64,000 nt of DNA, taken from NCBI GenBank assembly GCA_944386755.1, contig CALXCF010000003.1, forward strand, positions 1 through 64,000, given 5' to 3'. Below, one piece after another: positions 1-9,419 of this stretch. Origin of the DNA: an uncultured Clostridia bacterium. Its GTDB lineage: Bacteria; Bacillota; Clostridia; TANB77; CAG-508. The translations under genes were made by a program, and so were the position numbers. Each line of letters starts with the position of its first letter. Positions within the stretch are counted from its first letter, which is position 1. Below the pieces are notes generated by a model. That model worked only from the letters and a program-made list of their open reading frames with translations, made no database searches and had not been told where the DNA came from.

Positions 1-74
1 TTTACTAACAGTTCGCCACTATCAGGCACTGTATGGGACTTTCACCCACAAGTTGTTGCCCATGCTGGGCACAC
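1..74 (-). mobile_element. 5' end of a group II intron (partial, runs off the window)
   Basis: Read on the minus strand from position 74, the sequence begins GTGTGCCCAGCATGGGCAAC and continues with GGGTGAAAGTCCC and TAGTGGCGA. This is the usual 5' end and domain I start of bacterial group II introns (GUGYG 5' splice-site motif). The intron starts 9 nt beyond a terminator hairpin (83-100), separated by TTTTATCA. That is the preferred target of class C introns, which insert just downstream of intrinsic terminators. The rest of the ribozyme and any intron-encoded reverse transcriptase would lie left of position 1. No ORF is visible here. Confidence 0.72.
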
Positions 75-82
75 TGATAAAA

Positions 83-100
83 GCACTGCTTTCACAGTGC
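83..100 (-). terminator. Intrinsic terminator after the Rpn remnant; intron target
   Basis: GCACTG, 6-nt loop, CAGTGC, followed on the minus strand by TTTT. It lies 24 nt after the end of the Rpn-type remnant and directly before the group II intron 5' end. Confidence 0.75.
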
Positions 101-123
101 TATTTTAATATCTAGCTTTAAAC

Positions 124-695
124 TTATTTCAAAATTTGTTCTTTTGTTAATCCTGTCATTCGCATTATAAAATCAATGTCAACTTTTTCTTTAAGCATTT
201 TTTTAGCTATATTTTTTAACGTTTCTTTTCTGCCTTCTCTTCTGCCTTTTCTTATTAGAGCCTTATTTTCATTTTCAATCATTTCTAATATCATATCATT
301 TCCTCCTTTCTTTTTTTGTGATTTTTTTGCTATTTCGTTAATTAATTTATTAGTATAATTTTTTTCTAATTTATTTTTATAGATAAATTTTATAATATTT
401 TCTAATAATTTAATATTTTTCTCATTTGTTTCTTTTTTAATTACTTTTTTCAAATTCGTATACAATTCTTCTGTTGTTTTCATTCTTTATCTAATCCTAA
501 TCTAAATATTTTGTCATGAGGATTATTTACTCCATATTTATATTCAGTTGATTGGTCTTTTAATTGCATAATTATTTCATTTTCTTTTTCAATTGTATAA
601 AAGTCTTTAGTTTTTAAGAATTTTTTAGACTTATTTCTTTCAATAGCTTCTAATAATCTATATTGCAAATAATCATTGTATGTAAATATTTTCAG
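124..695 (-). pseudogene. Remnant of an Rpn-type (PD-(D/E)XK) recombination-promoting nuclease
   Basis: Two overlapping reading frames hold the two ends of one Rpn/transposase-like nuclease. The N-terminal piece (480-695) contains YGVNNPHDKIFR, the NPHDKxF motif that opens the nuclease domain. The C-terminal piece (124-483) has the family's usual tail, with GRREGRKE followed by a helical segment ending in MTGLTKEQILK. The catalytic middle is missing, and the pieces meet at a TGA/ATG overlap at 480-483, so this is an internally deleted gene. A strong ribosome site (AGGAGGTG, about 703-710) precedes a CTG codon at 693-695 in frame with KIFTYND-type residues, suggesting the original start codon has also mutated. 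Probably nonfunctional. Confidence 0.7.
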
Positions 696-964
696 TTCTT
701 TTCACCTCCTATGATAAGTTAATTTGTTTTATAAATCAACTTTTATTTTATAGTAAATTCATTGTTTTTATTATTTTTTCTTCGTTTTTCTCCTCCTTTC
801 TTACTTTTTCTTTATTTTTAATTTTTTGAATTTTATCGAAAAAATCTTTTGATTTAAAAAATGAATTAAAACATCTTTATTCTACCATACATTTTTCTGA
901 ATTACAATATTTTCCATTAAAAATAATTTCTAAATTTAAAAAATAAATTTTAATATGAATGCCA
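696..964. other. Gene-free AT-rich spacer
   Basis: No convincing ORF. It holds the ribosome site of the Rpn remnant and homopolymer-rich sequence. I see no RNA gene or repeat until the hairpin element at 965. Confidence 0.5.
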
Positions 965-1141
965 AATTAAATTATAAAAGTTTATGAAATTAAATGTGCG
1001 AATGAAAAAATATTACAAATTTTTGCATTATCAAGTAGGAGAATCTCAAACTTGTCTTTGAGAGGTGCCTGCTTGATAATGTTAGAATTTGTATATTTAG
1101 TAATGTTAGCCATTTAATAAATAAAATTTTATAATTTAATT
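965..1141. repeat. Long-stem structured element, family A, copy 1
   Basis: Outer arms 965-985 and 1121-1141 pair over about 20 bp. A second long stem (about 1010-1035 with 1072-1098) encloses a conserved core, TAGGAGAATCTCAAAC (from 1036), containing the small hairpin TCTCAAA...TTTGAGA and GGTGCCTGCT. The same core, plus the loop motifs TGCGAATG and ATGTTAGCC, recurs at 63294-63467 in otherwise different but equally self-complementary arms. Changes in the arms are compensatory, so pairing is conserved rather than sequence. The right arm overlaps the hisS stop codon. Either a structured RNA or a small palindromic mobile element; I do not recognise the family. Confidence 0.65.
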
Positions 1142-2455
1142 AAGGCTTATTTTCTCTGCAATTTTCTTTGCATCTAATTCTATTGTTTCTTCATCACCAG
1201 TTTCCATATTTTTAAGTTTAATCTCATTTGAATTAATTTCATCTTCACCAATAACAATCACATATGGAATTTGTAACTTATCTGCATATTTCATTTTTGC
1301 TTTTAATTTCTTTTGATTACTATATATTTCTGTATTGATTCCTAAATTTCTAAGTTCTGTTGCAAGTTTAATTGGCTTACTCAAATCTTCTAACATTGGT
1401 ATTATTATTATTTCTGAAATTGCTTTCTTAGTTGCTTTTATTAAACCTAATTCATTTAATTTATAAAATAATCTTGTTAGGCCAATTGAAACACCAACTC
1501 CTGGAAGTTTTTTATTGGTATAATATTCTGCTAAGTTTTCATATCTTCCACCTGAGCATACACTTCCAACTTCACGGTAATTATTCAAAAATGTTTCATA
1601 TACTGTTCCTGTATAATAATCAAGACCTCTTGCAATTGTTAAGTCTATTTTATAATTTTCTTCAGGTACACCAAACAATTTAATATTTTCATATACTAAT
1701 TCTAATTCTTCTAATCCTTTTTCAAAAGTTTCATTATTGATTTTTAGTTCTTTTAATTTTTCTATTTTTTCTTTTGATGTTCCTCTAATTTCTATAAATT
1801 CTATTATTTTATTTATTGCTTCTTTTGAAACATTTATTTTTTCTAATTCTTCAATTACAGATTCTTTTCCTATTTTCTCAATTTTATCTATTATTCTTAA
1901 AATTTCTACTGAGTTTTCTTTTTGACCTATATTTTCAAATAATCCATTTAAAATTTTACGATTATTTATGCATATTGTGAAATCATCAAATCCTAATTCT
2001 TTAAATATTGTATATATAACACTTGGAAGTTCTGCATCATTTATAACATCTAATTCTCCATCTCCAATTATATCTATATCACATTGATAAAATTCTCTAT
2101 ATCTTCCTTTTTGTGGTCTTTCTCCTCTATATACTTTTCCAATTTGGTATCTTCTAAATGGAAAGCTTAAATTTCCATAGTTTTTTGCTACATATTTTGA
2201 AAGAGGTACTGTTAAATCAAATCTTAATGATAAATCTGTATCTCCTTTATTAAATCTATATATTTGTTTTTCTGTTTCTCCTCCTGCTTTTGCAAGTAAT
2301 ACTTCTGATAGTTCTAATATTGGTGTATCTAATGGTAAAAATCCAAATTTTTTATATGTATTTTCTATTTTTTCTTTTATTTGGTTAAATAATATTTGTT
2401 CATTTGGCAATAATTCCATTGTTCCTGCTAATGTTCTTGGCTCTACTTTTTCCAT
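1136..2455 (-). CDS. hisS: Histidyl-tRNA synthetase
   Basis: 439 aa, normal length for a class IIa HisRS; it charges tRNA-His with histidine in the cytoplasm. Visible are motif 2 (FRRYQIGKVYRGERPQKGRY), the histidine-specific RGLDYYTGTVYE (HisA) and SGGRYENL (HisB), motif 3 near GVGVSIGLTRL, and a C-terminal anticodon-binding domain (about residues 340-435). It is the last gene of the leftward run recJ-relA-MBL-small gene-hisS, a Firmicutes arrangement. The start ATG has only a modest ribosome site (AGAAGATGA). I see no T-box in the short upstream gap. The stop codon lies inside the outer arm of the structured element at 965-1141. Confidence 0.97.
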   Translation of the reverse strand: MEKVEPRTLAGTMELLPNEQILFNQIKEKIENTYKKFGFLPLDTPILELSEVLLAKAGGETEKQIYRFNKGDTDLSLRFDLTVPLSKYVAKNYGNLSFPFRRYQIGKVYRGERPQKGRYREFYQCDIDIIGDGELDVINDAELPSVIYTIFKELGFDDFTICINNRKILNGLFENIGQKENSVEILRIIDKIEKIGKESVIEELEKINVSKEAINKIIEFIEIRGTSKEKIEKLKELKINNETFEKGLEELELVYENIKLFGVPEENYKIDLTIARGLDYYTGTVYETFLNNYREVGSVCSGGRYENLAEYYTNKKLPGVGVSIGLTRLFYKLNELGLIKATKKAISEIIIIPMLEDLSKPIKLATELRNLGINTEIYSNQKKLKAKMKYADKLQIPYVIVIGEDEINSNEIKLKNMETGDEETIELDAKKIAEKISLN

Positions 2456-2525
2456 TTATATCATCTTCTTTCTTTATTTAATAATTAAGAGGGAAAAATT
2501 CCCTCTATTAAGTTTTTTGTTATTT

Positions 2526-2840
2526 TTAAATTTCCCATGTGCCATTTACTTCACAAATCACATTTTCTTTCCCCTTCATATCTTTAAATGATATAACTAA
2601 TCCATCTTTTTCAAGATAGATTGATTTCAATTTCTTGAAACCAATAAAATCTTCTTTGTACATTAGTATTCCTGGCATTTCTTCAATTTCCACTGTTTTT
2701 TTCGTGGTATCCGGCAAATATATAATATCCATTATATTTTTGCCAGATTTTAAAATCTGTGCATAAGTAAGATCTTTAAATTTTATGTAGTATCCTTTCT
2801 TCAACATATTCCGGATACTATCCAGTTCAAGCACATACAT
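2526..2840 (-). CDS. Hypothetical protein, 104 aa
   Basis: Start chosen at ATG 2840 because AAAGGAG lies 8 nt upstream; a longer reading (to 2867) has no ribosome site. No recognised domain. Predicted mixed alpha/beta, rich in Lys, Ile and Leu, no signal peptide or membrane segment. Codon choice differs from its neighbours (CTG, CCG, AAG) and includes CGG at 2811-2813, the only CGG in the window that seems to be read without a problem. Because the alternative start ATG 2807 lies two codons after the CGG, this exception is not secure. Possibly a transferred gene placed between MBL and hisS. Confidence 0.6.
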   Translation of the reverse strand: MYVLELDSIRNMLKKGYYIKFKDLTYAQILKSGKNIMDIIYLPDTTKKTVEIEEMPGILMYKEDFIGFKKLKSIYLEKDGLVISFKDMKGKENVICEVNGTWEI

Positions 2841-2982
2841 AACAAAAACTCCTTTCCTACATACCAATTTAAGTTACGTGCCTATTATACATTATTTTTA
2901 TGTAAAATTCAAGTTTTTTATTTTCAATGTGCTTTTGCTTTTTTCTTCTTATTTTTAAATTCATAGTTCACAATAGAATTAA

Positions 2983-3630
2983 TTAATACCTTTTAGGCTT
3001 TAATTCCAAATAAATTGGTTTTTCTTCTTTAATTTTAGTCATCATTCCATGACCTGGATACACTATCGTTTCATCGGGTAAAGTCATTAATTTATTCATA
3101 ATAGAAGCTATTATTTCTTCTCTACTTGCTGTTGGTATATCAGTTCTTCCCCAAGTTCCTCTAAATAACGTATCACCAGAAAATAGGCAATTTTCTTTTT
3201 CACAATATAAAGATGTTCCCCCTCTTGTATGTCCAGGAGTGTGAATTACTTTAAATTCCAAATTTCCTAAATGTATCAAATCATTATCATCAACTCGTGA
3301 ATCTGCTTCTAATTCTATTTCAGGAATATCTATAACTCCAGACAAATTAATATTTTTATCATTTAAACCCTCAGCATCATATCTGTGAATTAGAATTTTT
3401 CCTCCACATCTATTTTTTAAATCATTCACTCCTAAAATATGATCTCCGTGGCAATGAGTCAAATATATATATTTCAATTTTCCTTGTAGTATATTCAATA
3501 ATTCTACTACTTTATTAACATCACCCGCTGGATCTATTACCATCGCTTCTTTTGATTCTTCATCTACTATTATATAGCAATTCGTTGGATCACCTATCCA
3601 AGTCTTAATTTTTAATTCTTTTAAAATCAT
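2983..3630 (-). CDS. MBL-fold metallohydrolase, glyoxalase II-like
   Basis: About 215 aa. The metallo-beta-lactamase core is complete: THCHGDHILG (HxHxDH metal-binding motif), HTPGHTRGG, SGDTLFRGTWGRTD and the late YPGHG histidine. Family members hydrolyse thioesters such as S-lactoylglutathione, or related low-molecular thiol or sulfide substrates; the substrate is not predictable here. The start MILKELK at 3630 is preferred. The extra 26 residues upstream are only a translation of the palindromic GGGACG repeat at 3655-3715. The gene follows relA in the position where Bacillus has dtd and neighbouring genes. Confidence 0.88.
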   Translation of the reverse strand: MILKELKIKTWIGDPTNCYIIVDEESKEAMVIDPAGDVNKVVELLNILQGKLKYIYLTHCHGDHILGVNDLKNRCGGKILIHRYDAEGLNDKNINLSGVIDIPEIELEADSRVDDNDLIHLGNLEFKVIHTPGHTRGGTSLYCEKENCLFSGDTLFRGTWGRTDIPTASREEIIASIMNKLMTLPDETIVYPGHGMMTKIKEEKPIYLELKPKRY

Positions 3631-3654
3631 TTGTTTATTTGTTCCTCCTTTAAG

Positions 3655-3715
3655 ATGTGTCCCCATATAGACAAAATGTCTCAAACAGAAACGTCCCCAA
3701 TGAGACATTACTTCT
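3655..3715. repeat. GGGACG hairpin repeat (family C)
   Basis: Minus strand: TGTCTCATTGGGGACG followed by TTTCTGTTTGAGACA. The arms TGTCTCA/TGAGACA pair around a loop with GGGGACGTTTCT. Other copies at about 13680, 41807 and 54911 keep the loop but have different, still complementary arms. This copy overlaps the relA stop codon and precedes the MBL gene. Confidence 0.65.
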
Positions 3716-5903
3716 TTCTCCTAACCTCATATACACTATCAACTTTTCTTATTGCTTTTTGTGCTTTATTTAATTCATCTAAGTTTTCAACTTCTAATGT
3801 AATGTTCATTATAGCTATTTTTTCTTTTGTTGTTTTAGTGTTTACTCCCAATATTTTTGCTTTAGTTGTTCCTATTTGTTTTAATATATCTACTAATAGA
3901 CCGCTTCTGTCATTTGAATATATTTCTACTTCTACTTGATATGATGTTTCTACATTTTCATTGTACCATTCTACATCTATCATTCTATTTTCTTCTGACA
4001 AAAGGTCTTTAACATTGTAACAATCTTTTCTATGTACTGATACTCCTCTACCTTTTGTTATATATCCTACTATTTCGTCTCCTGGCACTGGATTACAGCA
4101 CTTTGACAATTTTACTAAACAGTTGTCTATTCCTTTTACAATTACTCCTGAACTTGATGGTTTTGGTCTTCTATATCTTGCTTGTTTTAGTTCTTCTAAT
4201 TTCTTTTCAATGTCTTCTTCTTGATGTTCTTTTCTATATTCTTGTAACATTCTTGCAATTACTTTTACTGCTGAATTCGCGCCAAATCCAACTGCTGCAT
4301 ACATCTCATCTAAGTTTTTATATTTATATTTTTCAAGCATTGGGTCAATATATTCTGGTTTAAATAAATCACTATGAGTAAATCCAATTCTTTTTACTTC
4401 TTTTTCTATTAAATCTTTTCCTTTTTCTATGTTTTCTGTTTTTTGTGCTTTTTTAAACCAACTTTTAATTCTATTTTTAGCTGTTGAGCTTTTTACAAAT
4501 TTAAGCCAATCTCTACTTGGTCCTTTTGAATTGTCTGATGTAATTATTTCTACTATATCTCCACTTTGAAGTGGTGTGATTATAGGCATCATTTTGCTAT
4601 TTATCTTACATCCTGTCATTCTGTTACCAATTTCAGCATGAATTGTATATGCAAAATCTATTGGTGTTGCTCCTCTTGGTAAAACTTTTATTGCACCTTT
4701 TGGAGTAAATACATATACTTCATCTTCAAATAGTTCTGTTTTTAATGTATTTAGAAATTCTTGTGGGTCTTGCATTTCACTTTGCCACTCTAATGTTTCT
4801 CTAAGCCATGCAAGTTTATCTTCTTCTACTTTTACTGATTGTTTCTTTCCAAAGTAACTTGCTTCTTTATATGCCCAATGTGCAGCAATTCCGTATTCTG
4901 CTACTCTATGCATATCCCATGTACGTATTTGTACTTCAAATGGTGTTCCTTTATCTCCTAATAATGTTGTATGAATTGATTGATACATATTAGGTTTTGG
5001 AACTGCTATATAGTCTTTAAATCTTCCTGGCATTGGATTATACATTTCATGTACTACACCCAATGCGGCATAACAGTCTTTAATAGAGTTTACTAATATT
5101 CTAAGGGCAAATAAATCATATATCTGGTCTAGTGTTTTATTGTCTCTTTTCATTTTTCTGTATATACTATATAAATGTTTTGCTCTTCCTGTTACTTCTG
5201 CATCAATTTTTTGCTTCTTTAATTCTACTCTAATGTCATCCATTATTTTTTCAATGAATTGTAATCTTTCTTCTCTCTTCTTGTTTATTCCTTCTACTAA
5301 TTCATGATATTCTTCAGGTTCTAAATATTTAAATGATAAATCTTCTAGCTCCCATTTTAATGAATACAAACCTAATCTATTTGCAAGTGGTGCATATAAT
5401 TCCATTGTTTCTTTTGCATTTGCAATCTGTCTATCTCTTCTTAAAAATTTTAATGTTCTCATATTATGAAGTCTATCTGCAAGTTTTATAAGTATTACTC
5501 TTATATCTTTTCCCATTGCAAGAAACATTTTTCTATAATCTTCTGCTTGTTGCTCTTCAACAGATGCAAATTGTATATTGCTAAGTTTTGTTACTCCTGC
5601 AACCATATCAGCAATCTCATTACCAAATTCTTTTCTTAGTTGTTCATCTGTTACATCTGTGTCTTCTACTACATCATGTAATAGTGCTGCTGATATTGTA
5701 CTTTCGTCTAGTCCTATATCTGCTAATATATATGCAACATTAAGTGGGTGAATTATGTATGGTTCACCTGAACTTCTTTTTTGGTCTTTATGTTTTTCAT
5801 TCGCTAAGTTATATGCTTTCATTATTAGTTTTGTGTCTACTCTTCTTGAATGTTGTTTTCTTTTACTTATTACGTCTTGTATTGTTATTTCTTTGTTTTC
5901 CAT
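3708..5903 (-). CDS. relA: Bifunctional (p)ppGpp synthetase/hydrolase
   Basis: 731 aa, full length for the Firmicutes Rel family. Order of domains: HD hydrolase (HPLNVAYILADIGLD..., HDVVEDTDVT near residue 75), synthetase region with RLHNMRTL and GRFKDYIAVPKPNMYQSIHT, TGS domain near 400-460, zinc-finger/helical part with KCCNPVPGDEIVGY, and a C-terminal ACT domain. It makes and degrades the alarmone ppGpp in response to stalled ribosomes. Ribosome site GAGGGGTG upstream of ATG. It lies 25 nt after recJ, as expected for recJ-relA in this phylum. Confidence 0.97.
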   Translation of the reverse strand: MENKEITIQDVISKRKQHSRRVDTKLIMKAYNLANEKHKDQKRSSGEPYIIHPLNVAYILADIGLDESTISAALLHDVVEDTDVTDEQLRKEFGNEIADMVAGVTKLSNIQFASVEEQQAEDYRKMFLAMGKDIRVILIKLADRLHNMRTLKFLRRDRQIANAKETMELYAPLANRLGLYSLKWELEDLSFKYLEPEEYHELVEGINKKREERLQFIEKIMDDIRVELKKQKIDAEVTGRAKHLYSIYRKMKRDNKTLDQIYDLFALRILVNSIKDCYAALGVVHEMYNPMPGRFKDYIAVPKPNMYQSIHTTLLGDKGTPFEVQIRTWDMHRVAEYGIAAHWAYKEASYFGKKQSVKVEEDKLAWLRETLEWQSEMQDPQEFLNTLKTELFEDEVYVFTPKGAIKVLPRGATPIDFAYTIHAEIGNRMTGCKINSKMMPIITPLQSGDIVEIITSDNSKGPSRDWLKFVKSSTAKNRIKSWFKKAQKTENIEKGKDLIEKEVKRIGFTHSDLFKPEYIDPMLEKYKYKNLDEMYAAVGFGANSAVKVIARMLQEYRKEHQEEDIEKKLEELKQARYRRPKPSSSGVIVKGIDNCLVKLSKCCNPVPGDEIVGYITKGRGVSVHRKDCYNVKDLLSEENRMIDVEWYNENVETSYQVEVEIYSNDRSGLLVDILKQIGTTKAKILGVNTKTTKEKIAIMNITLEVENLDELNKAQKAIRKVDSVYEVRRKK

Positions 5904-5928
5904 TGATAATTCACACCCCTCTTACTCC

Positions 5929-7620
5929 CTATAAAGATTTCATCAAGTCCTTCATATTTATCTGAATACTATCTGTACCATTAAAACTATTAATTTCCAA
6001 AGTACCTACAACATCTATTTTATCACCTATTCGATAATCTTGTGCAAGTTCCCCCATATTAAATCCAATAGCATTTACAATTGTATTGTTGTCCTTTAAT
6101 GTTAGTTTTAGATGTTTTCCTTCTGATAAAGCTCTTATTGAATCTATTTTTAAATTTTTAAATGCAAATATAGGCATTTTATTACCTTCTCCAAAAGGTT
6201 CTAATTCTTTTAAGCTTTCTACCATTTCTTTATTTACTTCTGATAAGTTTATTCTCGCATCTATTTTTATGATTGGTACTATTTCATCAATTTTTTCTTC
6301 AATAGCGATATTTTCTAATTCCTGTTTAAGTTTTTCAAGATTTTCTCTTTTAACAGTAATTCCAATGGCCATACTATGTCCGCCAAATTTTTCAATGCAG
6401 TCTTCACATTTCATCAATGCATCATGTAAATCAAATCCTGGTATACTTCTTCCAGAGCCTTTTCCTAAATCATCACCTTCAAAACTTAATAAGATACTAG
6501 GTTTGAAATACATTTCTGTAATTTTTGAAGATACTATTCCAATTACTCCATGGTGCCAATTTTCACCACCTACAACTATCGTGTTGTTTTCATCTAAATG
6601 TTTTTCTTGAATTTGTTTTAATGCTTCTTCAAATATTGATTTTTCTGTTTCTTGTCTTACTCTGTTATGGTCATTTAGTTTTCTGGCCAATTCCATTACA
6701 TGATTGACATTCTTTGACAAAAATAGTTCTAATGCTTCTTCTGCAACCCCCATTCTTCCACATGCATTGATTCGTGGTGCAACACCAAATGATATTGTAT
6801 TTGAATCAATTTTGTTATATCCTGAAGTTTTTAGAATTGCTTTTAATCCTATATTTTTAGTTTGTCTAACTAGCATTAATCCAAGTTTTGTAATTACTCT
6901 ATTTTCATCAACTAAAGGTACTATATCTGATATTGTACCAATACAAACTATATCTAAATATTTTAGGTATTCTTCTTCAGCTAATCCTAACTTGATTGAA
7001 ATTGCTTGAATAAGTTTAAAAACCACACCAACTCCAGCAAGTTCTCTAAATGGATAGTTACTATCTTTTCTTTTATTATCTATTACCGCAAATGCTTTTG
7101 GTAACTCATTTCCTGGCTCATGATGGTCTGTTACAATTGTTTCTATTCCAAGTGAATTTGCATATTCAATTTCTTCTAACCCTGAAATTCCACAATCTAC
7201 TGTTATCATTAACTGACATCCATTATTATGTATTTTTTCAATTGCTTCTTTGTTTAATCCATACCCTTCATTTAGTCTATTTGGTATGTATGTTTCAACT
7301 TCTAGTCCTCTATCACTTAAATATCTTTTTAATACTGTTATACTTGTAATCCCATCTACATCATAGTCTCCATATATTGTCACTTTCTCCTGCTTTTCTA
7401 TAGCTTTTATTATTCTTTCTACTGCTTTTTCCATATCATGTATTAAAAATGGGTCATGAAAGTCTTTTCTTGTTGGAGTTAAAAATTGTTTTATGTCTTT
7501 TTCATCTATTATATTTCTATTTGCTAATATTGTTGATAATAATTTGTTTAAATTGTATTTTTGCGATATTTCTTGTATTTTGTTTTCATCTGTTTCATAT
7601 ATTTGCCATTTTTTGTTCAT
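5929..7620 (-). CDS. recJ: Single-stranded-DNA-specific exonuclease RecJ
   Basis: About 563 aa. DHH-family 5'-3' exonuclease for recombination and mismatch repair. Motifs: DYDVDGITS (about residue 80), VDCGISG, VTDHHEPG (the DHH motif), DHHA1 domain with GRSIPGFDLHDAL and GGHSMAIG, and a C-terminal OB-like domain. The start MNKKWQIYE (7620) follows GGAAGGA. Length is that of the short (E. coli-like) form, without the extra C-terminal domain of Bacillus RecJ. First gene of the run ending in hisS. Confidence 0.94.
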   Translation of the reverse strand: MNKKWQIYETDENKIQEISQKYNLNKLLSTILANRNIIDEKDIKQFLTPTRKDFHDPFLIHDMEKAVERIIKAIEKQEKVTIYGDYDVDGITSITVLKRYLSDRGLEVETYIPNRLNEGYGLNKEAIEKIHNNGCQLMITVDCGISGLEEIEYANSLGIETIVTDHHEPGNELPKAFAVIDNKRKDSNYPFRELAGVGVVFKLIQAISIKLGLAEEEYLKYLDIVCIGTISDIVPLVDENRVITKLGLMLVRQTKNIGLKAILKTSGYNKIDSNTISFGVAPRINACGRMGVAEEALELFLSKNVNHVMELARKLNDHNRVRQETEKSIFEEALKQIQEKHLDENNTIVVGGENWHHGVIGIVSSKITEMYFKPSILLSFEGDDLGKGSGRSIPGFDLHDALMKCEDCIEKFGGHSMAIGITVKRENLEKLKQELENIAIEEKIDEIVPIIKIDARINLSEVNKEMVESLKELEPFGEGNKMPIFAFKNLKIDSIRALSEGKHLKLTLKDNNTIVNAIGFNMGELAQDYRIGDKIDVVGTLEINSFNGTDSIQINMKDLMKSL

Positions 7621-7654
7621 TATTAAGTTCATTCCTTCCCAAATGCTCAAACCT

Positions 7655-7688
7655 AGGTTGGAAAAAAATTGTAATTATTTTTCAACCT
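7655..7688. repeat. Family B inverted repeat, short internally deleted copy
   Basis: AGGTTGGAAAAAAATTGTAA continues to TTTTTCAACCT. These are the two terminal arms of the roughly 126-bp family B element (copies at 23543, 25702, 28463) joined with the middle missing. It lies between the fabI terminator and recJ. Confidence 0.7.
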
Positions 7689-7762
7689 AATCTCCTAAAA
7701 TTAAATTTTATATTATTTTATACTATTTTGTGTTTTTTTTAAAGGTTTTTTTAGGAATTTTT

Positions 7763-7794
7763 AAAAAAAGGTAAAAACTTAGAGTTTCTACCTT
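7763..7794 (-). terminator. Terminator after fabI
   Basis: On the minus strand AAGGTAGAAACT pairs with AGTTTTTACCTT, followed directly by a run of T. It closes the accD-accA-fabI unit. Confidence 0.8.
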
Positions 7795-7824
7795 AAACAT
7801 CTTTATATATCTTTTTTATTTTTT

Positions 7825-8595
7825 CTACACCCCAACAATAGAGAATCCATTATCAACATGTATAATTTCACCTGTTATAGCACTAGATAAATCACTAAAT
7901 AAAAATGCTGTACTATCACCAACTTGGTTAATTGTAACATTTCTATGTAATGGTGCTCTTTCTTCTACAATATCTAAAATGCTTCCGAAATCTTTAATTC
8001 CTTTAGCAGATAATGTTTTAATAGGTCCAGCTGATATTCCATTAATTCTATATCCGTCTTTTCCTAAATCTCTAGATAGATATCTAATACTTGCTTCTAA
8101 TGCTGCTTTTGCAACACCCATTACATTATATCCTTCTACTGCTTTTTCTGAACCAAAATATGTATATGCAACAATACTTGCACCTTCATTTAACATTTCT
8201 TTTTCTCTTGCCATTCTAACAATTGCAACTAAAGAATATGCGCTTACATCTTGAGCATGTGCATATCCGTCTCTTGATGTTAATATAAAGTCATTTCTTA
8301 AATCTTCTGTATTTGCATGTGCTATTGCATGTAAAATACCATCAATTTTACCATGGTCTTTTTTAATTTCTTCTAAGCATTTATCTATATCCTCATCTAA
8401 ACCCACATCATTACATACATATACACTTGTTCCATGCATATCTTTAACTAAATCTTTAACTTTTTCTACACTATCTGCTGAACAAGTACAAATAACTTCT
8501 GCACCTTGTTCATGAGCAGATTGAACTGCTCCCCATGCTATACTCCATTTGTTTCTAACTCCCATAATTACTACTTTCTTACCTTCTAAAATCAT
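7825..8595 (-). CDS. fabI: Enoyl-[acyl-carrier-protein] reductase (NADH), FabI type
   Basis: 256 aa short-chain dehydrogenase fold. It reduces the enoyl-ACP double bond in each round of type II fatty acid synthesis. The FabI signature YxxMxxxK appears as YNVMGVAK (about residue 155), preceded by AYTYFGSEKAVEGY. The N-terminal nucleotide site reads VVIMGVRNKWSIAWG. Last gene of accD-accA-fabI with a GGAGG site upstream. Clostridia may use FabI, FabK or FabV; this is clearly FabI. Confidence 0.95.
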   Translation of the reverse strand: MILEGKKVVIMGVRNKWSIAWGAVQSAHEQGAEVICTCSADSVEKVKDLVKDMHGTSVYVCNDVGLDEDIDKCLEEIKKDHGKIDGILHAIAHANTEDLRNDFILTSRDGYAHAQDVSAYSLVAIVRMAREKEMLNEGASIVAYTYFGSEKAVEGYNVMGVAKAALEASIRYLSRDLGKDGYRINGISAGPIKTLSAKGIKDFGSILDIVEERAPLHRNVTINQVGDSTAFLFSDLSSAITGEIIHVDNGFSIVGV

Positions 8596-8607
8596 TTTTA
8601 AAACCTC

Positions 8608-9396
8608 CTACATATTTCTAAATTTTTTATATCTTTGTTCAACCAACTTTTTCTTTGGTATTTTTTCTAATTCACCAATATTTTTAATCAAATATTTTTT
8701 TATATCTTTAATAACTTTATCAAAATCATTCTGCACACCATCTTTTGGCTCTTTAATAATATCATCAATAATTCCAAACCCCTTCAAATCCTCTGCTGTT
8801 GCCTTCATATCTTCTGCTGCCTCTTTTGCCTTACTTGAATCTTTGTATAGAATACTTGCAAAACCTTCTGGTGACAATATTGAATAAATTGAATTTTCAA
8901 GCATAACTACTTTATCTCCAACACCTATCGCTAAAGCTCCACCACTTGAACCTTCTCCTATAACTATACAAATAATAGGAACTTCTAATTTGGACATCTC
9001 CGTAATATTTCTAGCTATTGCTTCACCTTGTCCTCTTTCTTCTGCACCTATTCCTGGATAAGCTCCTGGTGTATCAATAAATGTTATAATAGGTCTATTA
9101 AACTTTTCAGCTTGTTTCATTAATCTTAAAGCTTTTCTATATCCTTCAGGATTTGGCATTCCAAAATTTCTTTCTAAATTTTCCTTAGAATTCTTACCTT
9201 TTTGCTCTCCTATTACAGTTACAGGCTTTCCATCTAAAGTAGCAATTCCACCAACTATAGATTTATCATCAGCAAAATTTCTATCACCATGTAATTCTAT
9301 AAATTCATCAAATAGATTATTTATATAATCAAGAGCTTTTGGTCTTTCTAGTTGTCTTGCTAATTGTACTTTTTCCCATGCAGTTATTTTTGCCAT
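8608..9396 (-). CDS. accA: Acetyl-CoA carboxylase carboxyltransferase subunit alpha
   Basis: 262 aa crotonase-fold subunit that, with AccD, moves CO2 from carboxybiotin to acetyl-CoA to make malonyl-CoA. Key stretches: [20 protein letters not shown] and [15 protein letters not shown]. Shorter at the N terminus than E. coli AccA, as in many Clostridia. It is 23 nt from accD and 12 nt from fabI, so one transcript is likely. Ribosome site AAAGGAG. Confidence 0.96.
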   Translation of the reverse strand: MAKITAWEKVQLARQLERPKALDYINNLFDEFIELHGDRNFADDKSIVGGIATLDGKPVTVIGEQKGKNSKENLERNFGMPNPEGYRKALRLMKQAEKFNRPIITFIDTPGAYPGIGAEERGQGEAIARNITEMSKLEVPIICIVIGEGSSGGALAIGVGDKVVMLENSIYSILSPEGFASILYKDSSKAKEAAEDMKATAEDLKGFGIIDDIIKEPKDGVQNDFDKVIKDIKKYLIKNIGELEKIPKKKLVEQRYKKFRNM

Positions 9397-9419
9397 TTTT
9401 TATTTCTCCTTTCTGTAAA

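Noticed and set aside
965-1141. T-box or other riboswitch for hisS
   Set aside because: The element lies at the 3' end of hisS, not upstream, and has no T-box sequence.
3630-3708. A 26-residue N-terminal extension of the MBL hydrolase
   Set aside because: Again a translation of the family C repeat; the conserved domain begins just after the downstream ATG.
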